NCBI RefSeq assembly: GCF_036345915.1 | Contig: NZ_CP107785.1 | Location: forward strand, 620,001 to 684,000 | Reading direction: 5' to 3' | DNA length: 64,000 nucleotides | From: Nocardia sp. NBC_00565 | GTDB lineage: Bacteria; Actinomycetota; Actinomycetes; Mycobacteriales; Mycobacteriaceae | Part shown: positions 37,301 to 46,340 of the stretch, one piece after another | Numbering within the stretch: the stretch's first letter is position 1 | Layout: the number at the start of each line of letters is the position of its first letter | Position numbers and translations under genes: made by a program | The notes under the pieces: generated by a model | What the model was told of the DNA's origin: nothing | Database searches by the model: none | Seen by the model: the letters and a program-made list of their open reading frames with translations, nothing else

Positions 37301-37357
37301 TACATGCGCGTCACGCGGCGGGCGAAAGCGGTGGTCGAGCGCGTCTTCGGGGGCTGA
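34346..37357 (+). CDS. glnE: glutamine synthetase adenylyltransferase/deadenylylase
   Basis: 1003 residues. GlnE adds AMP to, and removes it from, the regulatory Tyr of GlnA1. It contains two nucleotidyltransferase domains: the N-terminal adenylyl-removase ([20 protein letters not shown], Asp239/Asp241) and the C-terminal adenylyltransferase ([20 protein letters not shown], Asp739/Asp741), each followed by helical regions with [16 protein letters not shown] and [17 protein letters not shown]. Both active sites look intact. The target GlnA1 Tyr406 is encoded in this window. In M. tuberculosis glnE lies between glnA1 and glnA2; here about 10 kb of accessory DNA separates it from the DUF4191-RDD-glnA1 group. 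Confidence 0.96.
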   Translation: MVRPPSARSAVPGVGRLGLLEPTAAVSLRELAWDNIDSIPVLWALSRAPDADLALLTLTRLRAALGEEWPELDSTLRVDSALRGRLFALIGSSSAFADHLVADPAAWRILLRDKLPARAELIADLLAAVRAVPVASPNPDALLYRAEISGPEAVPLLRNRYRDQLMLLAALDLAATVENEPVVPYQVVGRHLTDLADAALTAALAVAVARVCKDEPVPVRLAVVAMGKSGACELNYVSDVDVVFVAEPADATATRLAAEMMSVGSAAFFEVDAALRPEGKAGALVRTLESHVAYYKRWARTWEFQALLKGRPMTGDLALGEQYRDALMPMVWTASERPDFVADVQSMRRRVEDLVPADLRERELKLGHGSLRDVEFAVQLLQLVHGRVDETLHVQGTVEALTALAAGGYIGRDDAANLTASYEFLRLLEHRLQLQRLKRTHTLPAADDEEGMRWLARAAHIRPDGRQDAVGVLANEIRRNAVRVRRLHAKLFYRPLLESVVKLEPDALRLSPDAAIRQLAALGYIAPENALGHLKALTGGVSRKGRIQALLLPTLLEWLGDTPNPDAGLLAYRRVSEGLDDQIWFLRELRDEGAIAQRLMIVLGSSEYLPDLLINAPDTIRMYADGPGGPLLLSPQPEDVARGILTAAARYEDPNRAVAAARSLRRHELARVASADLLGMLDVPQVCRALSSVWVAVLEAALRAVIRASEAELGEPAPADFAVIGMGRLGGMELGYGSDADVLFVCDPRPGADETKAVKWAISVAEKVQRMLGAPSTDPPLQVDAGLRPEGRNGALVRTLAAYAAYYQQWAQPWEVQALLRAHQVAGDQELGVRFLHTVDKVRYPEGGVSSEAVREIRRIKARVDAERLPRGANPATHTKLGRGGLADIEWTVQLMQLRYAHDVLGLHNTSTLESLNVIEQTKLLDTQDISLLREAWLTATKARNALVLVRGKPADQLPGPGRLLSAVARVAGWPNDDGSEFLDNYMRVTRRAKAVVERVFGG

Positions 37358-37362
37358 GCAGG

Positions 37363-37695
37363 TCAGGGCAGGGTGATACCGGCGCGGTCGGCGCGTTTGC
37401 GGCCCCATTCGTAGAGGGCGGTCAGAACCGGGACCAGGCTCCAGCCCTCCTCGGTGAGGTCGTATTCGACCTGGGGTGGCACGGTATCGAAGACGGTGCG
37501 ACGGATGAGGCCGTCGGTTTCCAGCTCGCGCAGCTGCTGGACCAGCATCTTTTCACTGGTGGACGGCATCAGCCTGCGGAGTTCGCCGTAGCGGCGCACG
37601 CCCTCTTTGAGGTGGGCGAGGATGACCGGCTTCCATTTGCCGTCGATGAGGTCGACGGTCACCTCCACCGCGCAGTAGTAGCGCTTCTCCGGCAT
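37363..37695 (-). CDS. HxlR-family transcriptional regulator
   Basis: 110 residues forming a winged helix of the MarR-like HxlR group: YYCAVEVTVDLIDGKWKPVIL, YGELRRLMPSTSEKMLVQQL (recognition helix) and the wing RTVFDTVPPQVEYDLTEEG. The conserved N-terminal Cys just before the IGGKW-like motif is present, the residue that senses electrophiles or quinones in relatives. GGGAGG is eight bases before the ATG at 37695. It is divergent from a two-gene operon (dimeric-barrel protein and isochorismatase-like hydrolase), probably its target. Confidence 0.9.
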   Translation of the reverse strand: MPEKRYYCAVEVTVDLIDGKWKPVILAHLKEGVRRYGELRRLMPSTSEKMLVQQLRELETDGLIRRTVFDTVPPQVEYDLTEEGWSLVPVLTALYEWGRKRADRAGITLP

Positions 37696-37816
37696 CGCCA
37701 GCCTCCCGGTACTCACCAAAAAGTGCGTTCTTGTAACACTGTAATCATCGGGCTTTCATGGAACTCGCACTGCGGCGCGGCCGCACCACATTCTGCAGAC
37801 ATGGAGCTCAATTCCC

Positions 37817-38155
37817 ATGAAAGTCATCGTTTTCGACAGCTTCAAACCCGGCGTGACGATGGAGACCATCACCCCGTACCTCCCCGAAGAGGTCGCCAAT
37901 GTATGGCGGCTGTGGAAGGCGGGCATCGTCCGCGAGAACTATGCGCGCGCCGATGAACCCGGCGTAGTGATCGTGTTCGAGGTCGACAGCGTCGAGGAGG
38001 CCAAGGGCTACGTCGCTGATTTCCCGCTGACCAAGGCCGGCTACCTGGAGTGGACCTACGTTCCGGTGCAGGCGCCGCTGCCGCTCGAGGCGCTGATGGA
38101 TCCGTCCGTCGACGTCGCCGAGCCTTACGACCGGACGAAGGTGGGTACCGCCTGA
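37817..38155 (+). CDS. small dimeric alpha/beta-barrel protein (muconolactone isomerase-like)
   Basis: 112 residues with the ferredoxin-like pattern of muconolactone isomerase or YCII-type proteins: MKVIVFDSF strand, the helix TITPYLPEEVANVWRLWKAG, then GVVIVFEVDSVEEAKGYVADFPL. No catalytic residue can be assigned. Its stop overlaps the next gene's ATG by one base (TGATG), so the two are translationally coupled, and the HxlR gene is divergent. It may act on the same metabolite as the hydrolase next door. Confidence 0.75.
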   Translation: MKVIVFDSFKPGVTMETITPYLPEEVANVWRLWKAGIVRENYARADEPGVVIVFEVDSVEEAKGYVADFPLTKAGYLEWTYVPVQAPLPLEALMDPSVDVAEPYDRTKVGTA

Positions 38156-38796
38156 TGCGTCACGCTTACGGTCTCAGCATTCCGCAGACGCTCGCCGATG
38201 CCTGCGATCCGACCAGGATGGCGCTGATCATCTACGACATGCAGGTCGGCATCGTGCGTCAGCTTCCGGACGGGGACAAGATCGTCCGATCCTGCCTGCA
38301 ACTTCGGGATGCGGCGCGGGAGAACGGGTTTCGCGTCTTCTACACCCGGCACATGTCGCTGCCGCCCGCTGCGGCCGGTGTCGCCCAGCTGCGTACGGCC
38401 ATGGAGTGGCAGCGGGTCGACGACCCGAGCGAGGTGCACTCCAGCTTCCCACAGGACTCGCCGCAGTATCAGCTCGTCCCCGAGCTGACTCCGGGGCCGA
38501 ACGAGGTGGTCTTCGACAAGATCACCATGTCCGCGTTCGCGGCCACTCCGCTGGATATCGCGTTGCGCGACTGCGGCATCGACACCTTCGCCATCGCGGG
38601 TATCGCTATGGAGGTCGGCATCGAACCCACCGTGCGGCACAGCCTGGATCTGGGCTATCTCCCCATCCTGGTGACCGACGCCTGCGGTGCGGGCCATCCG
38701 GCCGCGGCCGAACGCGCCGCGGCCACACTGGCTTTCGCCGGTGGTTCACTCACCACGGACGTCGCCGTGCTCGTCGAGCGGATGCACCGAGAATGA
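38155..38796 (+). CDS. isochorismatase-like hydrolase, Gly variant
   Basis: 213 residues of the cysteine-hydrolase/isochorismatase superfamily: Asp28 in ALIIYDMQVG and Lys in FDKITMSAF are in place. The nucleophile position, usually TDVCV, reads AGIAMEVGIEPT, so the catalytic Cys of nicotinamidases is replaced by Gly, as in true isochorismatases such as PhzD and EntB. No isochorismate synthase or siderophore genes are near, so the substrate is open. It is coupled to the preceding barrel protein and probably under HxlR control. Confidence 0.85.
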   Translation: MRHAYGLSIPQTLADACDPTRMALIIYDMQVGIVRQLPDGDKIVRSCLQLRDAARENGFRVFYTRHMSLPPAAAGVAQLRTAMEWQRVDDPSEVHSSFPQDSPQYQLVPELTPGPNEVVFDKITMSAFAATPLDIALRDCGIDTFAIAGIAMEVGIEPTVRHSLDLGYLPILVTDACGAGHPAAAERAAATLAFAGGSLTTDVAVLVERMHRE

Positions 38797-38972
38797 GCCC
38801 TGCCTGACCCACTGCGGTCAGCATCTGGAAGCGGTTCACGAATTCGCGCAGTGCGCGGCGGTCCGATCGCGGCCGTCAGGCCCGTTTGTGGCCGAGCCGG
38901 GTGGCGCGGCAGGCTGATTCCGAGTACACGGGATCTGCACAATCGCGGCGCGGGTTCTCCTTCGGTGACGGT

Positions 38973-38978
38973 TAAGGT
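38973..38978 (+). promoter_or_regulatory. -10 box (TAAGGT) for leaderless EEP-family gene
   Basis: TAAGGT matches TANNNT and ends seven bases before the ATG at 38985. A G-run also precedes the ATG, but it touches the start codon and is too close to act as a normal ribosome site. Confidence 0.45.
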
Positions 38979-38984
38979 CGGGGG

Positions 38985-39929
38985 ATGCGGAAGTGGGTGG
39001 AGCGGGTGGTGCTCGGGGCCGGGTGGTGTGCCGTGGTGGTGGGGGTGGTCGGGATTGTGTTGCATTTCGGGGCCTGGCGGTGGCAGGTGTTGGTGCTGGT
39101 GGCGTCGGGGGCTTCGTATCTGATGCTCGGGGCCGCTGTGGGGCTGGTGCTGTTCTTGGTCGCGCGAGGGTGGCGGAGTGCGGTGGCGGCCGGGGTGATC
39201 GTCGCGGCGGTGTTGTGGACGCAGCTGCCGATGTTCGTGCCCGAGGGGCGGGCGGCGAGTGGGCCGGAGGTAACGGTCATGCAGTCGAATCTGTTGTTCG
39301 GGGAGGCGGATGCGGCGGCGGTGGTCGGCGCGGTACGGGCGAACAACGTCGAGGTGCTGACCGTCGATGAGCTGACACCGGAAGTGGCGCAACGGCTTGC
39401 GGATGCGGGCATCACGGAGTTGCTGCCGCATCAGTTCCTGCAAGCCCGCGGTGGCGGTGGTGGCACCGGGATCTTCAGCCGATATCCGTTGCGGGACACC
39501 AAGAAATACGACGGCTTCCTGCTCGACAACCTGACCGCGACAATGGAACATCCGCAGCGCGGGGCGGTCGCGGTATTCGCCTTCCACCCGGTGCCGCCGT
39601 CGGTCGACTTCCCGGCCTGGAGTTCGGAACTCGGCAAGATCCGCGAAATACTCGACGCGCAACAGGGTCCCGCGATCGTCGGCGCGGATTTCAATGCCAC
39701 ACGCGATCATTCGGCGTTCCGCGCATTGCTGCGCGGACGATTCGTCGCCGCGGCCGACCAGGCGGGCGCCGGACCACTGCTCACCTTCCCAGCCGATCGC
39801 CGGTGGGGACCGGTGATCGGCATAGACCACATCCTGGTCGCCGACGGGACCGCCGCCGATGTGCGGTCATTGACCATTCCTGGCTCGGATCACCGAGCCG
39901 TGCTGGCCCGGGTGCAGTTGAACGCCTGA
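38985..39929 (+). CDS. membrane-anchored endonuclease/exonuclease/phosphatase-family protein
   Basis: 314 residues. Three hydrophobic segments (about 9-28, 33-58 and 63-82) are followed by an extracytoplasmic EEP (DNase I-like) domain: VMQSNLLFG at the start of the domain, TGIFSRYPL, GADFNATRDHSAF (DxN motif) and SDHRAVLARV at the end. The first-strand Glu is less obvious (VDELTPEVA). Relatives hydrolyse nucleic acids, lipids or inositol phosphates; the substrate is unknown. The position outside the membrane suggests a lipid or extracellular substrate. Confidence 0.85.
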   Translation: MRKWVERVVLGAGWCAVVVGVVGIVLHFGAWRWQVLVLVASGASYLMLGAAVGLVLFLVARGWRSAVAAGVIVAAVLWTQLPMFVPEGRAASGPEVTVMQSNLLFGEADAAAVVGAVRANNVEVLTVDELTPEVAQRLADAGITELLPHQFLQARGGGGGTGIFSRYPLRDTKKYDGFLLDNLTATMEHPQRGAVAVFAFHPVPPSVDFPAWSSELGKIREILDAQQGPAIVGADFNATRDHSAFRALLRGRFVAAADQAGAGPLLTFPADRRWGPVIGIDHILVADGTAADVRSLTIPGSDHRAVLARVQLNA

Positions 39930-40143
39930 GGTATTGGTCTGAGCGCCCATCCTTTGGCCATGGGATACGGCGGATTTCGGCCGAGAAGGGGCGCTGAAGG
40001 CCATTCCCACGCCCAGACGTATACGCGCGCCCAGCTTTCTGCGATTACCATGTGATCGCTCGACGGGGCAGGCGTAGATGAACCCGGTCGAGTCAGGGTT
40101 CGCCGAGGACGGGCCCGTGGTGAGTTCGGGGAGGAAAGACCTG

Positions 40144-41583
40144 ATGAGGACTAGACGGCTGCGGTTCGGGGTGGTCGCCGTATTGATGCTGGTCGGCGCG
40201 GCGCTGGTCGGCTGCGACAGTAATTCCGGTGGGACGGTGAGCGCGGTGACTGCGGACAATCCGTGGGAGCTGACCGGATCGGTCTCCAGCAACGGGCCGA
40301 GCGGCCCACGCAAGGGCGTGCCGGACGCCGCGCTCACCGCGGAGAACGGCGACGGCGGCGCGGTCGACAAACTCGCCCTCAACACCATCGCCGACCTGGA
40401 AGACTTCTGGAAAACCGAGTACGGCAAAGACTTTCCCGGCACCTTCAAGCCGGTGAGCCGCTACTTCTCCTGGGATGCCAGGGCGCCCAAGGAACAAGCG
40501 ATCAAGTTCTGCAGGTCCAGCACGTACCACTTGGTCAACGCCGCCTACTGCAGCATCGATCACACCATCGGCTGGGATCGTGGGGTACTGCTGCCGCTGT
40601 TGCAGCAGAAGTACAGCGATATGGCGATCGTGATGGTGCTCGCGCACGAGTACGGCCATTCCATCCAGGGCCAGGCCAAGATCGCCGGCTTCTTCAGCGG
40701 TGCGCTGGTGAAGGAGCAGCAGGCCGACTGCCTGGCCGGAGTCTTCCTTCGGCATGTGGCGGAGGGGAATTCGGCGCACTTCACACTGAATATGACCGAC
40801 GGCCTCAACGCGGTGCTCGGCGCGACCATCGCGGTGCGCGATACCGATCCGGACAACCCGAAGAACGTGCACGGCTCCGCCTTCGAGCGGACGACGGCGG
40901 TGCAGATCGGCTACACCGACGGTGCGGCGGGCTGCAAGAAGATCAACAAGAAGGAGATCGAGCAGCGCAGAGGGACCCTGCCCACGACCTATGAGGACGG
41001 TGAGCAGGACGCCCAGCTGCCGGTCGACGTGGCGTCGCTGACCAGCCTGAGCCAGGCGCTGGCGAAGATCTTCCCGCTGCAACAGGCCCCGCAGTACGAC
41101 TACAACGGCGTGGTGAAGAACTGCTCGAAGGTGACCGCCACCGAGCCGGTCTCGTATTGCCCGAGTTCGAACAAGATCGGTACCGATGTTTCCGAACTCG
41201 CCGAACGCGCCGGGGCGATGCAGGGTGACGACGAACCGCTTTCGGCGGTCGTGGACGGTGACTACAACGCCTTCGCCGTCTTCATCTCCCGCTATGTCCT
41301 TGCGGTGCAACAGGAGCGCAAGCTCTCGATCACCGGTGCGGGGACGGCCGGACTGCGCACCGCCTGCCTCACCGGCGTCGTGACCACGAAGCTGAGCGAG
41401 CCGGGCAGCGATCCGAGGCTATCGGCGAACGACCTCGACGAGGCGGTCTCCGGATTGCTCGCCGACGGTCTGGTCGCCAGCGATGTGGACGGCAAGGTGG
41501 TGGGGAGCGGCTTCCAGCGGCTGGAGGCGTTCCGCACCGGTGTGCTCGACGGCGAGCAGAGCTGCCTGGCGAACTACCGCTAA
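40144..41583 (+). CDS. zinc metallopeptidase lipoprotein (YpfJ-like)
   Basis: 479 residues from ATG 40144, with AGGAAA upstream. The signal peptide ends at a lipobox (LVGC, Cys about 24). A metallopeptidase domain (about 95-320) contains the zinc motif H168-E-Y-G-H172 in VLAHEYGHSIQGQ, with downstream EQQADCLAGVF supplying the third ligand. This is the neutral zinc metallopeptidase family that includes E. coli YpfJ. The C-terminal 160 residues are family-specific with several cysteines. The gene ends four bases into the convergent ribH-like gene. Confidence 0.87.
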   Translation: MRTRRLRFGVVAVLMLVGAALVGCDSNSGGTVSAVTADNPWELTGSVSSNGPSGPRKGVPDAALTAENGDGGAVDKLALNTIADLEDFWKTEYGKDFPGTFKPVSRYFSWDARAPKEQAIKFCRSSTYHLVNAAYCSIDHTIGWDRGVLLPLLQQKYSDMAIVMVLAHEYGHSIQGQAKIAGFFSGALVKEQQADCLAGVFLRHVAEGNSAHFTLNMTDGLNAVLGATIAVRDTDPDNPKNVHGSAFERTTAVQIGYTDGAAGCKKINKKEIEQRRGTLPTTYEDGEQDAQLPVDVASLTSLSQALAKIFPLQQAPQYDYNGVVKNCSKVTATEPVSYCPSSNKIGTDVSELAERAGAMQGDDEPLSAVVDGDYNAFAVFISRYVLAVQQERKLSITGAGTAGLRTACLTGVVTTKLSEPGSDPRLSANDLDEAVSGLLADGLVASDVDGKVVGSGFQRLEAFRTGVLDGEQSCLANYR

Positions 41584-42029
41584 CTCACCGGCAGCGAGCG
41601 CAGGGAGCTGAGGGTGGTCGCCAGTGCGCGGGCCGCCTCGGCTCCCTTCGTCACGAAGTGCTCGGTGAAGTAGGTGACATGCTCGCTGTGCTCGTGGAAG
41701 TGATGCGGGGTGAGCACGACGGAGAAGGCCGGCACATCGGTGTCGAGCTGCACCCGCATCAGCCCGTCGATCACCGCCGACGCGACGAAATCGTGCCGGT
41801 AGATGCCGCCGTCGACGACCAGGGCCGCCGCGACGATCGCCGAGTACTTGCCGCTGCTCGCCAGTCGCTTGGCGTGCAGCGGGATCTCGAACGCGCCGGG
41901 CACCTCGAAGACGTCGACTGTTGCCGGGTCGAATCCGAGGCCGGCGTACTCGGCGGTGAAGCCCTCGTACGCCTTGCCGACGATCGAGCTGTGCCAGGTG
42001 GCACGAATGAATGCGACTCTTTCTCCCAT
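41580..42029 (-). CDS. ribH: 6,7-dimethyl-8-ribityllumazine synthase, RibH2 type
   Basis: 149 residues. Lumazine synthase makes the riboflavin precursor from the ribityl-pyrimidine and dihydroxybutanone phosphate. The sequence has FIRATWHSSIV, VPGAFEIPLHAKRL, DGGIYRHDFVASAVIDGLMRVQL and LTPHHFHEHSEH, matching the RibH2 subtype known from Brucella and Mesorhizobium rather than the canonical actinobacterial enzyme. It stands alone without other rib genes, so it is likely a second copy. The stop codons of this gene and the zinc peptidase gene overlap by four bases. Confidence 0.92.
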   Translation of the reverse strand: MGERVAFIRATWHSSIVGKAYEGFTAEYAGLGFDPATVDVFEVPGAFEIPLHAKRLASSGKYSAIVAAALVVDGGIYRHDFVASAVIDGLMRVQLDTDVPAFSVVLTPHHFHEHSEHVTYFTEHFVTKGAEAARALATTLSSLRSLPVS

Positions 42030-42051
42030 GGCCAGAGCCTACTTGCCGGTT

Positions 42052-42930
42052 CTACTCGCCCGGTAGGTGCGCTTCGAGCCACTCCACCACGTCGGCGAGC
42101 ACCTTGTCCTGTTCGGGTTCGTTGAAGACCTCGTGGTAGAGGCCCTCGTAGCGGATCACGGTCAGATCCTTCGACCCCGCGGAATTCTCCAGCCGGTCGC
42201 TGCTCGACGGTGCCGCGATGGCGTCGGCGGTGCCGTGCAGGACCAGGAGTGGCACCGTGAGCTTGTCCAGCCGGTTCTTGACGAACTCCGTCGCATTCAG
42301 CATCTCCATACCGGTGCGGGCCGGGAGTTTGCCGCGGAAGACCAGCGGGTCCGCGTCGTAGGCGCGGACCACCTCGGGATCGCGGCTGATCATCGACGAA
42401 TCCAGTTTCAGCACACCGAGATTCGGCGCGAACCGGGACAGCAGCGGGCCGACCAGGCGCTGCAGCGGATTGCCGACGGCGATATCCAGCGGCGGGGCCG
42501 AGACCACGATGCCATCGACATCGATCGGTGCGCGGGTGGCCAGGTACAGCGTGATCAGGCTGCCCATCGAATGTGCGACCAGGAAGCGCGGCACATCCGG
42601 ATGCTCACGGCAGGCGATCTTCAGCATCTGCGCGACATTGTCGGCGGCGCCCGCCATCGAGCCGATATTCGCGTTGTTGCCCGCCGATTTGCCGTGGCCG
42701 AGATGGTCGAGCGCGTAGACGGCGAAACTGCTGTCCGCCAAGCGTTTTCCGACATGCACGTAGCGTCCGGAGTGTTCGGCGACGCCGTGCACGAGTACGA
42801 TCGCCGCGCGGGCCGGACCCTCGGGAAGCCATGCGCGCCAAGCGATCCGGCTGCCGATGCCATCGAATTCGCCACTCGCGGTGCGGGTCGCCGGTTCGGG
42901 GGACTCGCTCGCTTCCGGATCGGTTGTCAT
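42052..42930 (-). CDS. monoacylglycerol lipase-like hydrolase
   Basis: 292 residues with the Hydrolase_4/monoglyceride lipase layout: LVHGVAEHSGRY (oxyanion), ALDHLGHGKSAG, nucleophile VAHSMGS (Ser about 121), Asp in LVLHGTADAIAAP and His in YEGLYHEVFNEPE. It resembles Rv0183, which cleaves monoacylglycerols. No signal peptide. Its ATG overlaps the stop of the upstream M20 peptidase gene (ATGA), making it the last gene of a three-hydrolase operon. Confidence 0.9.
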   Translation of the reverse strand: MTTDPEASESPEPATRTASGEFDGIGSRIAWRAWLPEGPARAAIVLVHGVAEHSGRYVHVGKRLADSSFAVYALDHLGHGKSAGNNANIGSMAGAADNVAQMLKIACREHPDVPRFLVAHSMGSLITLYLATRAPIDVDGIVVSAPPLDIAVGNPLQRLVGPLLSRFAPNLGVLKLDSSMISRDPEVVRAYDADPLVFRGKLPARTGMEMLNATEFVKNRLDKLTVPLLVLHGTADAIAAPSSSDRLENSAGSKDLTVIRYEGLYHEVFNEPEQDKVLADVVEWLEAHLPGE

Positions 42931-44339
42931 GCGTCGGCTCCTGGTGTCGGTGGCGGCGCCGCGAGCTGATCGATCAGCCGCCGATTGAACTCGATGAGCC
43001 GAGCGTAGTTCACCAGGGAGATGCGCTCGTCGGTTCCATGGATCGTTTCCAGATCCGCCTGGGTCAGCACGATGGGGGCGAAGTTGCAGCGGGTGGCGGC
43101 GAGGCCGTCGTAGTGCCGGGAATCGGTGGCGCCGGGGACGATTCCGGTGGTCACCGCGATGCCGGGGACAATGGCCGTGGCGAGGCCGGCGATCAAGTCG
43201 AATGCCGGGCCGGGCGGTTTGCCGGGGGACGGCTCGGAGGTCTTGCCGATGACCTCGATCCGCACGTCCGCGTCGCGCACCACCTTGCGGCAGTGTGCGA
43301 GCACCGAGGCGATCGAATCGCCGGGCAGGATGCGGAAATTCACCAGGGCTTCGGCCTGCTGGGGCAGCACGTTGGGCTTCACACCGCCGCGAATGACCGT
43401 CGGCGCGGTCGTCGTGCGGACCAGCGCCTCGGTTTGCGGGCTCGCCGCCATCACCCGGGTGATCACCGGCGCGGCTACCCTGGCGAACCTGAGCAGGCGG
43501 CGGCGATACGCCGGCATGACCTGGCGCAGCCGCTCGAGCATGTCGGCCACCACGGGGGTCAGCCGCAGCGGCATCGGATGATCCTGAATTCGGCCGACCG
43601 CGCGGGCGATCCGGCCGACGGCGGTCTGTCTGCCGGGCATGGAGGAATGTCCGCCCACGGCGGTGACCGAAAGGCGAACGGTCACATAGCCTTTCTCACC
43701 GACCATGATCGAGGCCACCGGTCGGTCCACCTCATTGGTGACGCCGTCGAGGATGACGCCGCCCTCGTCGAGCAGCAGATCCGCGTGGACACCGGATTCA
43801 CGCAGCCGCCGCGCCATCAGGCTCGCGCCGGTGTCCCCGAATGCCTCCTCGTCGTGCCCGAACGCAAGATAGATGGTGTGTCGCGGTCGAATGCCTGCCG
43901 CGAGCGCGGATTCGACCGCCTCCAGAATGGCGAGCAGCCGACTCTTGTCATCGATCGCGCCACGCCCCCAAATGAATTCGTCATCCACGACCCCCGCGAA
44001 CGGCGGATGCGTCCACCGTCCCAGGTCATCGCACGGCACTACATCCTGATGCGCGAGCAGGATCGCCGACACCTGGTCCGGCTCGGCCCCCGCCCAGCGA
44101 TAGAGCCTGCTGTGGCCGAACCGCTCCAACTCGAGTTCGGCGTGCACCAGCGGGAAGGACTGCTCGAGGTGGGCGGCCAGGCGGACGAATTCGGCGTCAC
44201 TGGTGTCCGGTCGGTCCGTCGAGGTGATGTCCGGTTCGTGGGAAATCGTCGCGCAGCGCAGGGCTTGCGCGAGGCGTTCGGCGACGTCGGCGTCGACGAC
44301 AACCGCCGCCGGGTGGGTATGCGCGGCGTTACTCGTCAT
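42927..44339 (-). CDS. M20-family metallopeptidase/amidohydrolase
   Basis: 470 residues. M20 enzymes are two-zinc peptidases; ligands appear in LLAHQDVVPCDD (His, Asp), WGRGAIDDKSRL (bridging Asp), FGHDEEAFGD (catalytic and metal Glu) and a C-terminal IHGTDERIS (His). The inserted dimerisation domain runs from about residue 225 to 345 (VTAVGGHSSMPG, with its conserved His). Length and motifs suit the CPS1/PM20D1-like subgroup, active on dipeptides or N-acyl amino acids. The gene overlaps both neighbours by four bases (ATGA), indicating an operon with an S15-type hydrolase and a lipase. Confidence 0.9.
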   Translation of the reverse strand: MTSNAAHTHPAAVVVDADVAERLAQALRCATISHEPDITSTDRPDTSDAEFVRLAAHLEQSFPLVHAELELERFGHSRLYRWAGAEPDQVSAILLAHQDVVPCDDLGRWTHPPFAGVVDDEFIWGRGAIDDKSRLLAILEAVESALAAGIRPRHTIYLAFGHDEEAFGDTGASLMARRLRESGVHADLLLDEGGVILDGVTNEVDRPVASIMVGEKGYVTVRLSVTAVGGHSSMPGRQTAVGRIARAVGRIQDHPMPLRLTPVVADMLERLRQVMPAYRRRLLRFARVAAPVITRVMAASPQTEALVRTTTAPTVIRGGVKPNVLPQQAEALVNFRILPGDSIASVLAHCRKVVRDADVRIEVIGKTSEPSPGKPPGPAFDLIAGLATAIVPGIAVTTGIVPGATDSRHYDGLAATRCNFAPIVLTQADLETIHGTDERISLVNYARLIEFNRRLIDQLAAPPPTPGADA

Positions 44340-45997
44340 CGAGGGCCGGTCTCGTTCGGCAAGTTCATGGGCATTACTGCATTGTTCAACACGTCGGGGC
44401 CGAGGGTGCGGACCTTCTGGTCACGCCACTTCGCCCAGGCCTCGCTGGTGCCGCCGGTGCGGTCGGGGGTGCGGGGATCGGTGAGGAGGGGAAGTTCGAG
44501 ACGAGCCGCGAGGACGGTGACCTGAGCGTTGGCGGGGGCGTGGGACCAGACGTCGTCGACGACATCGGTGATGCGGACGCCGAGGCGGTGGCCCGCGGGG
44601 ATGGGCCAGTCCTGCGCGAGGAGTCTGATGTCGGCGGTGTCGGCGACCGGGGCGATGCCGCGGGTGATGACGGTGGCGCGGCCGCTGGGTTCGATATCGA
44701 ACAACTCGACCGCGGCCGTCGCCGACGGGGGACCGGACAGGCGCAGCGATGCCGTCGGAATACCCGAGATGTGCTGCTCGGATGTCAGCGGTTCGGATAT
44801 GGACCAGATTTCCCGATCGGGCCCCGGCAGCAGGCCGCGGTCGGTGTACGTGCCGATGCGCAGGTCGATCGGGACGCGGCGCGAATCGGCGGGCGGCCAC
44901 GCGGTTTCGGAGCGCCAGCCGCCGTCGAATTGGCCGACGGTGATGCGCGGGCCCGGCACCTCGACATCGCGGCCCGCCACCTGTCTATCGAAGAAGGCGA
45001 GCAGTTGGGAGTCGAAATCCGGTGCGGCGCATTTGGTATGGCAGTCGTTGTGACCCCATTGGCCGAACCAGGCGCGGTGCTCGCCGGGGCCGAGTCCGTT
45101 CCAGACGTCGAATATGCGATAGGCGCGGGTGTTGTAGTCGAGGAAGCCTTGGCCGAGAAACAGCGGAATGGTGTTGTCGCGCAACTGTTCCACGAGATCA
45201 CGGTCACGCCAGAAGGCGGTGCCGCCGTTGTGGTCGGTGGCGTTCGCCGCGAATTGCCGGTAGCACTCGGGAGATATCTGGACGGCGTTGGACCGGTACT
45301 CGGGAGAGTCGTCCGGACGGCCCGGGGTGGAGGCGATCAGCAGATGCTCCATACCCGCCATATCCGACGGGCGAATCCCTTGTTCGGTGACCGGTTTACC
45401 GGAGAACTTCCAGGAAATGCCCTGCATGTAGAGGTACGAATACTGATCGACGCCCGATCCGAACGCGGCGACGGCGGCCAGACCCGCGGGCTTGACGGCC
45501 AGGCCCATCATCCCGGTCCACCCCTCGTACGAGGTGCCGATCATGCCCACCCGGCCGGTCGACCACGGTTGGCCCGCGGCCCACTGCACCGCGGTGGCTA
45601 CATCCGAACGTTCGCCCGGGCCACCGAAATCCGGACAGCCCGACGACCCGCCGTACCCGCGAAGGTCGACGATGACATAGGTGTAGCCCGCGTTCAGGAA
45701 CATCGCCACGTGCAAGTCTTCGGTGGACGGACCGCCCTCCAGCCGCGGCAGGCTCAGATAGGCGGTATGCGACCGATACGGGCTGACCGTGAGCACCACC
45801 GGCGTGCGAGTGTCCTCGGCAACACCCTCGGGACGCAGGATATCGGCGTGCAACCGAGTGCCGTCCGCCGCTGTGATGAAGGTCTGCGACCACTGGAAGG
45901 GCACCCCCACCGGCTCGGCCGCCGTCACCGGCGCGAGCACACTAAGCATCAGCACAACCCCGGCCAGCCCCCGCCACACCACCGAACCGACAGCCAC
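44336..45997 (-). CDS. secreted X-Pro dipeptidyl-peptidase/CocE-type hydrolase (S15)
   Basis: 553 residues with a signal peptide (about 1-27, ending TAA). The catalytic domain carries VTVSPYRSH, VDLRGYGGSSG, nucleophile GTSYEGW (Ser about 154), Asp in GQGFLDYNT and His in GQWGHNDCH. A C-terminal jelly-roll domain starts near residue 370. This is the CocE/NonD family of ester, amide or X-Pro peptide hydrolases. It is the first gene of the S15-M20-lipase operon, so the three may act in sequence on an imported acylated or prolyl compound; that is inference. Confidence 0.9.
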   Translation of the reverse strand: MAVGSVVWRGLAGVVLMLSVLAPVTAAEPVGVPFQWSQTFITAADGTRLHADILRPEGVAEDTRTPVVLTVSPYRSHTAYLSLPRLEGGPSTEDLHVAMFLNAGYTYVIVDLRGYGGSSGCPDFGGPGERSDVATAVQWAAGQPWSTGRVGMIGTSYEGWTGMMGLAVKPAGLAAVAAFGSGVDQYSYLYMQGISWKFSGKPVTEQGIRPSDMAGMEHLLIASTPGRPDDSPEYRSNAVQISPECYRQFAANATDHNGGTAFWRDRDLVEQLRDNTIPLFLGQGFLDYNTRAYRIFDVWNGLGPGEHRAWFGQWGHNDCHTKCAAPDFDSQLLAFFDRQVAGRDVEVPGPRITVGQFDGGWRSETAWPPADSRRVPIDLRIGTYTDRGLLPGPDREIWSISEPLTSEQHISGIPTASLRLSGPPSATAAVELFDIEPSGRATVITRGIAPVADTADIRLLAQDWPIPAGHRLGVRITDVVDDVWSHAPANAQVTVLAARLELPLLTDPRTPDRTGGTSEAWAKWRDQKVRTLGPDVLNNAVMPMNLPNETGPR

Positions 45998-46121
45998 CCG
46001 AGAACTATCGACCGCCGTTGGTCGATAGTCCAGCCCCCGGAACCGGGGTGTCTACGCGGCTCGCATCGCTGCGTTGGCGGACCGGGGACCGGCTTCGGAT
46101 CCAGTATCGATCACGTCCGGA

Positions 46122-46340
46122 CTACGGCTGCATCAGGCCGACAATATTGTCGTCGGCGTCCTTGAACATCGCGATCAGCTTTCCGCCGCCGACGTCGGTC
46201 GGCTGCTGGACCACCTCCGCGCCCGCCTCCACCAGCGCGGTCAGGTGCTTCTCGATGTCCTCGACGTGCCAATAGCCGACCGGGCCGGTCATACCCTTCT
46301 TGTGGCCGTTGGGGTCGAGACCGATGTCCTGACCGGCCAC
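46122..46340 (-). pseudogene. 5'-truncated VOC/glyoxalase family gene
   Basis: The frame encodes GQDIGLDPNGHKKGMTGPVG, then YWHVEDIEKHLTALVEAGAE and IAMFKDADDNIVGLMQP before a TAG. This is an intact C-terminal half of a vicinal oxygen chelate protein. The N-terminal half is missing, and the frame meets the truncated sigma-factor gene at about 46340. No plausible start or ribosome site exists, so the gene is broken. Confidence 0.7.
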
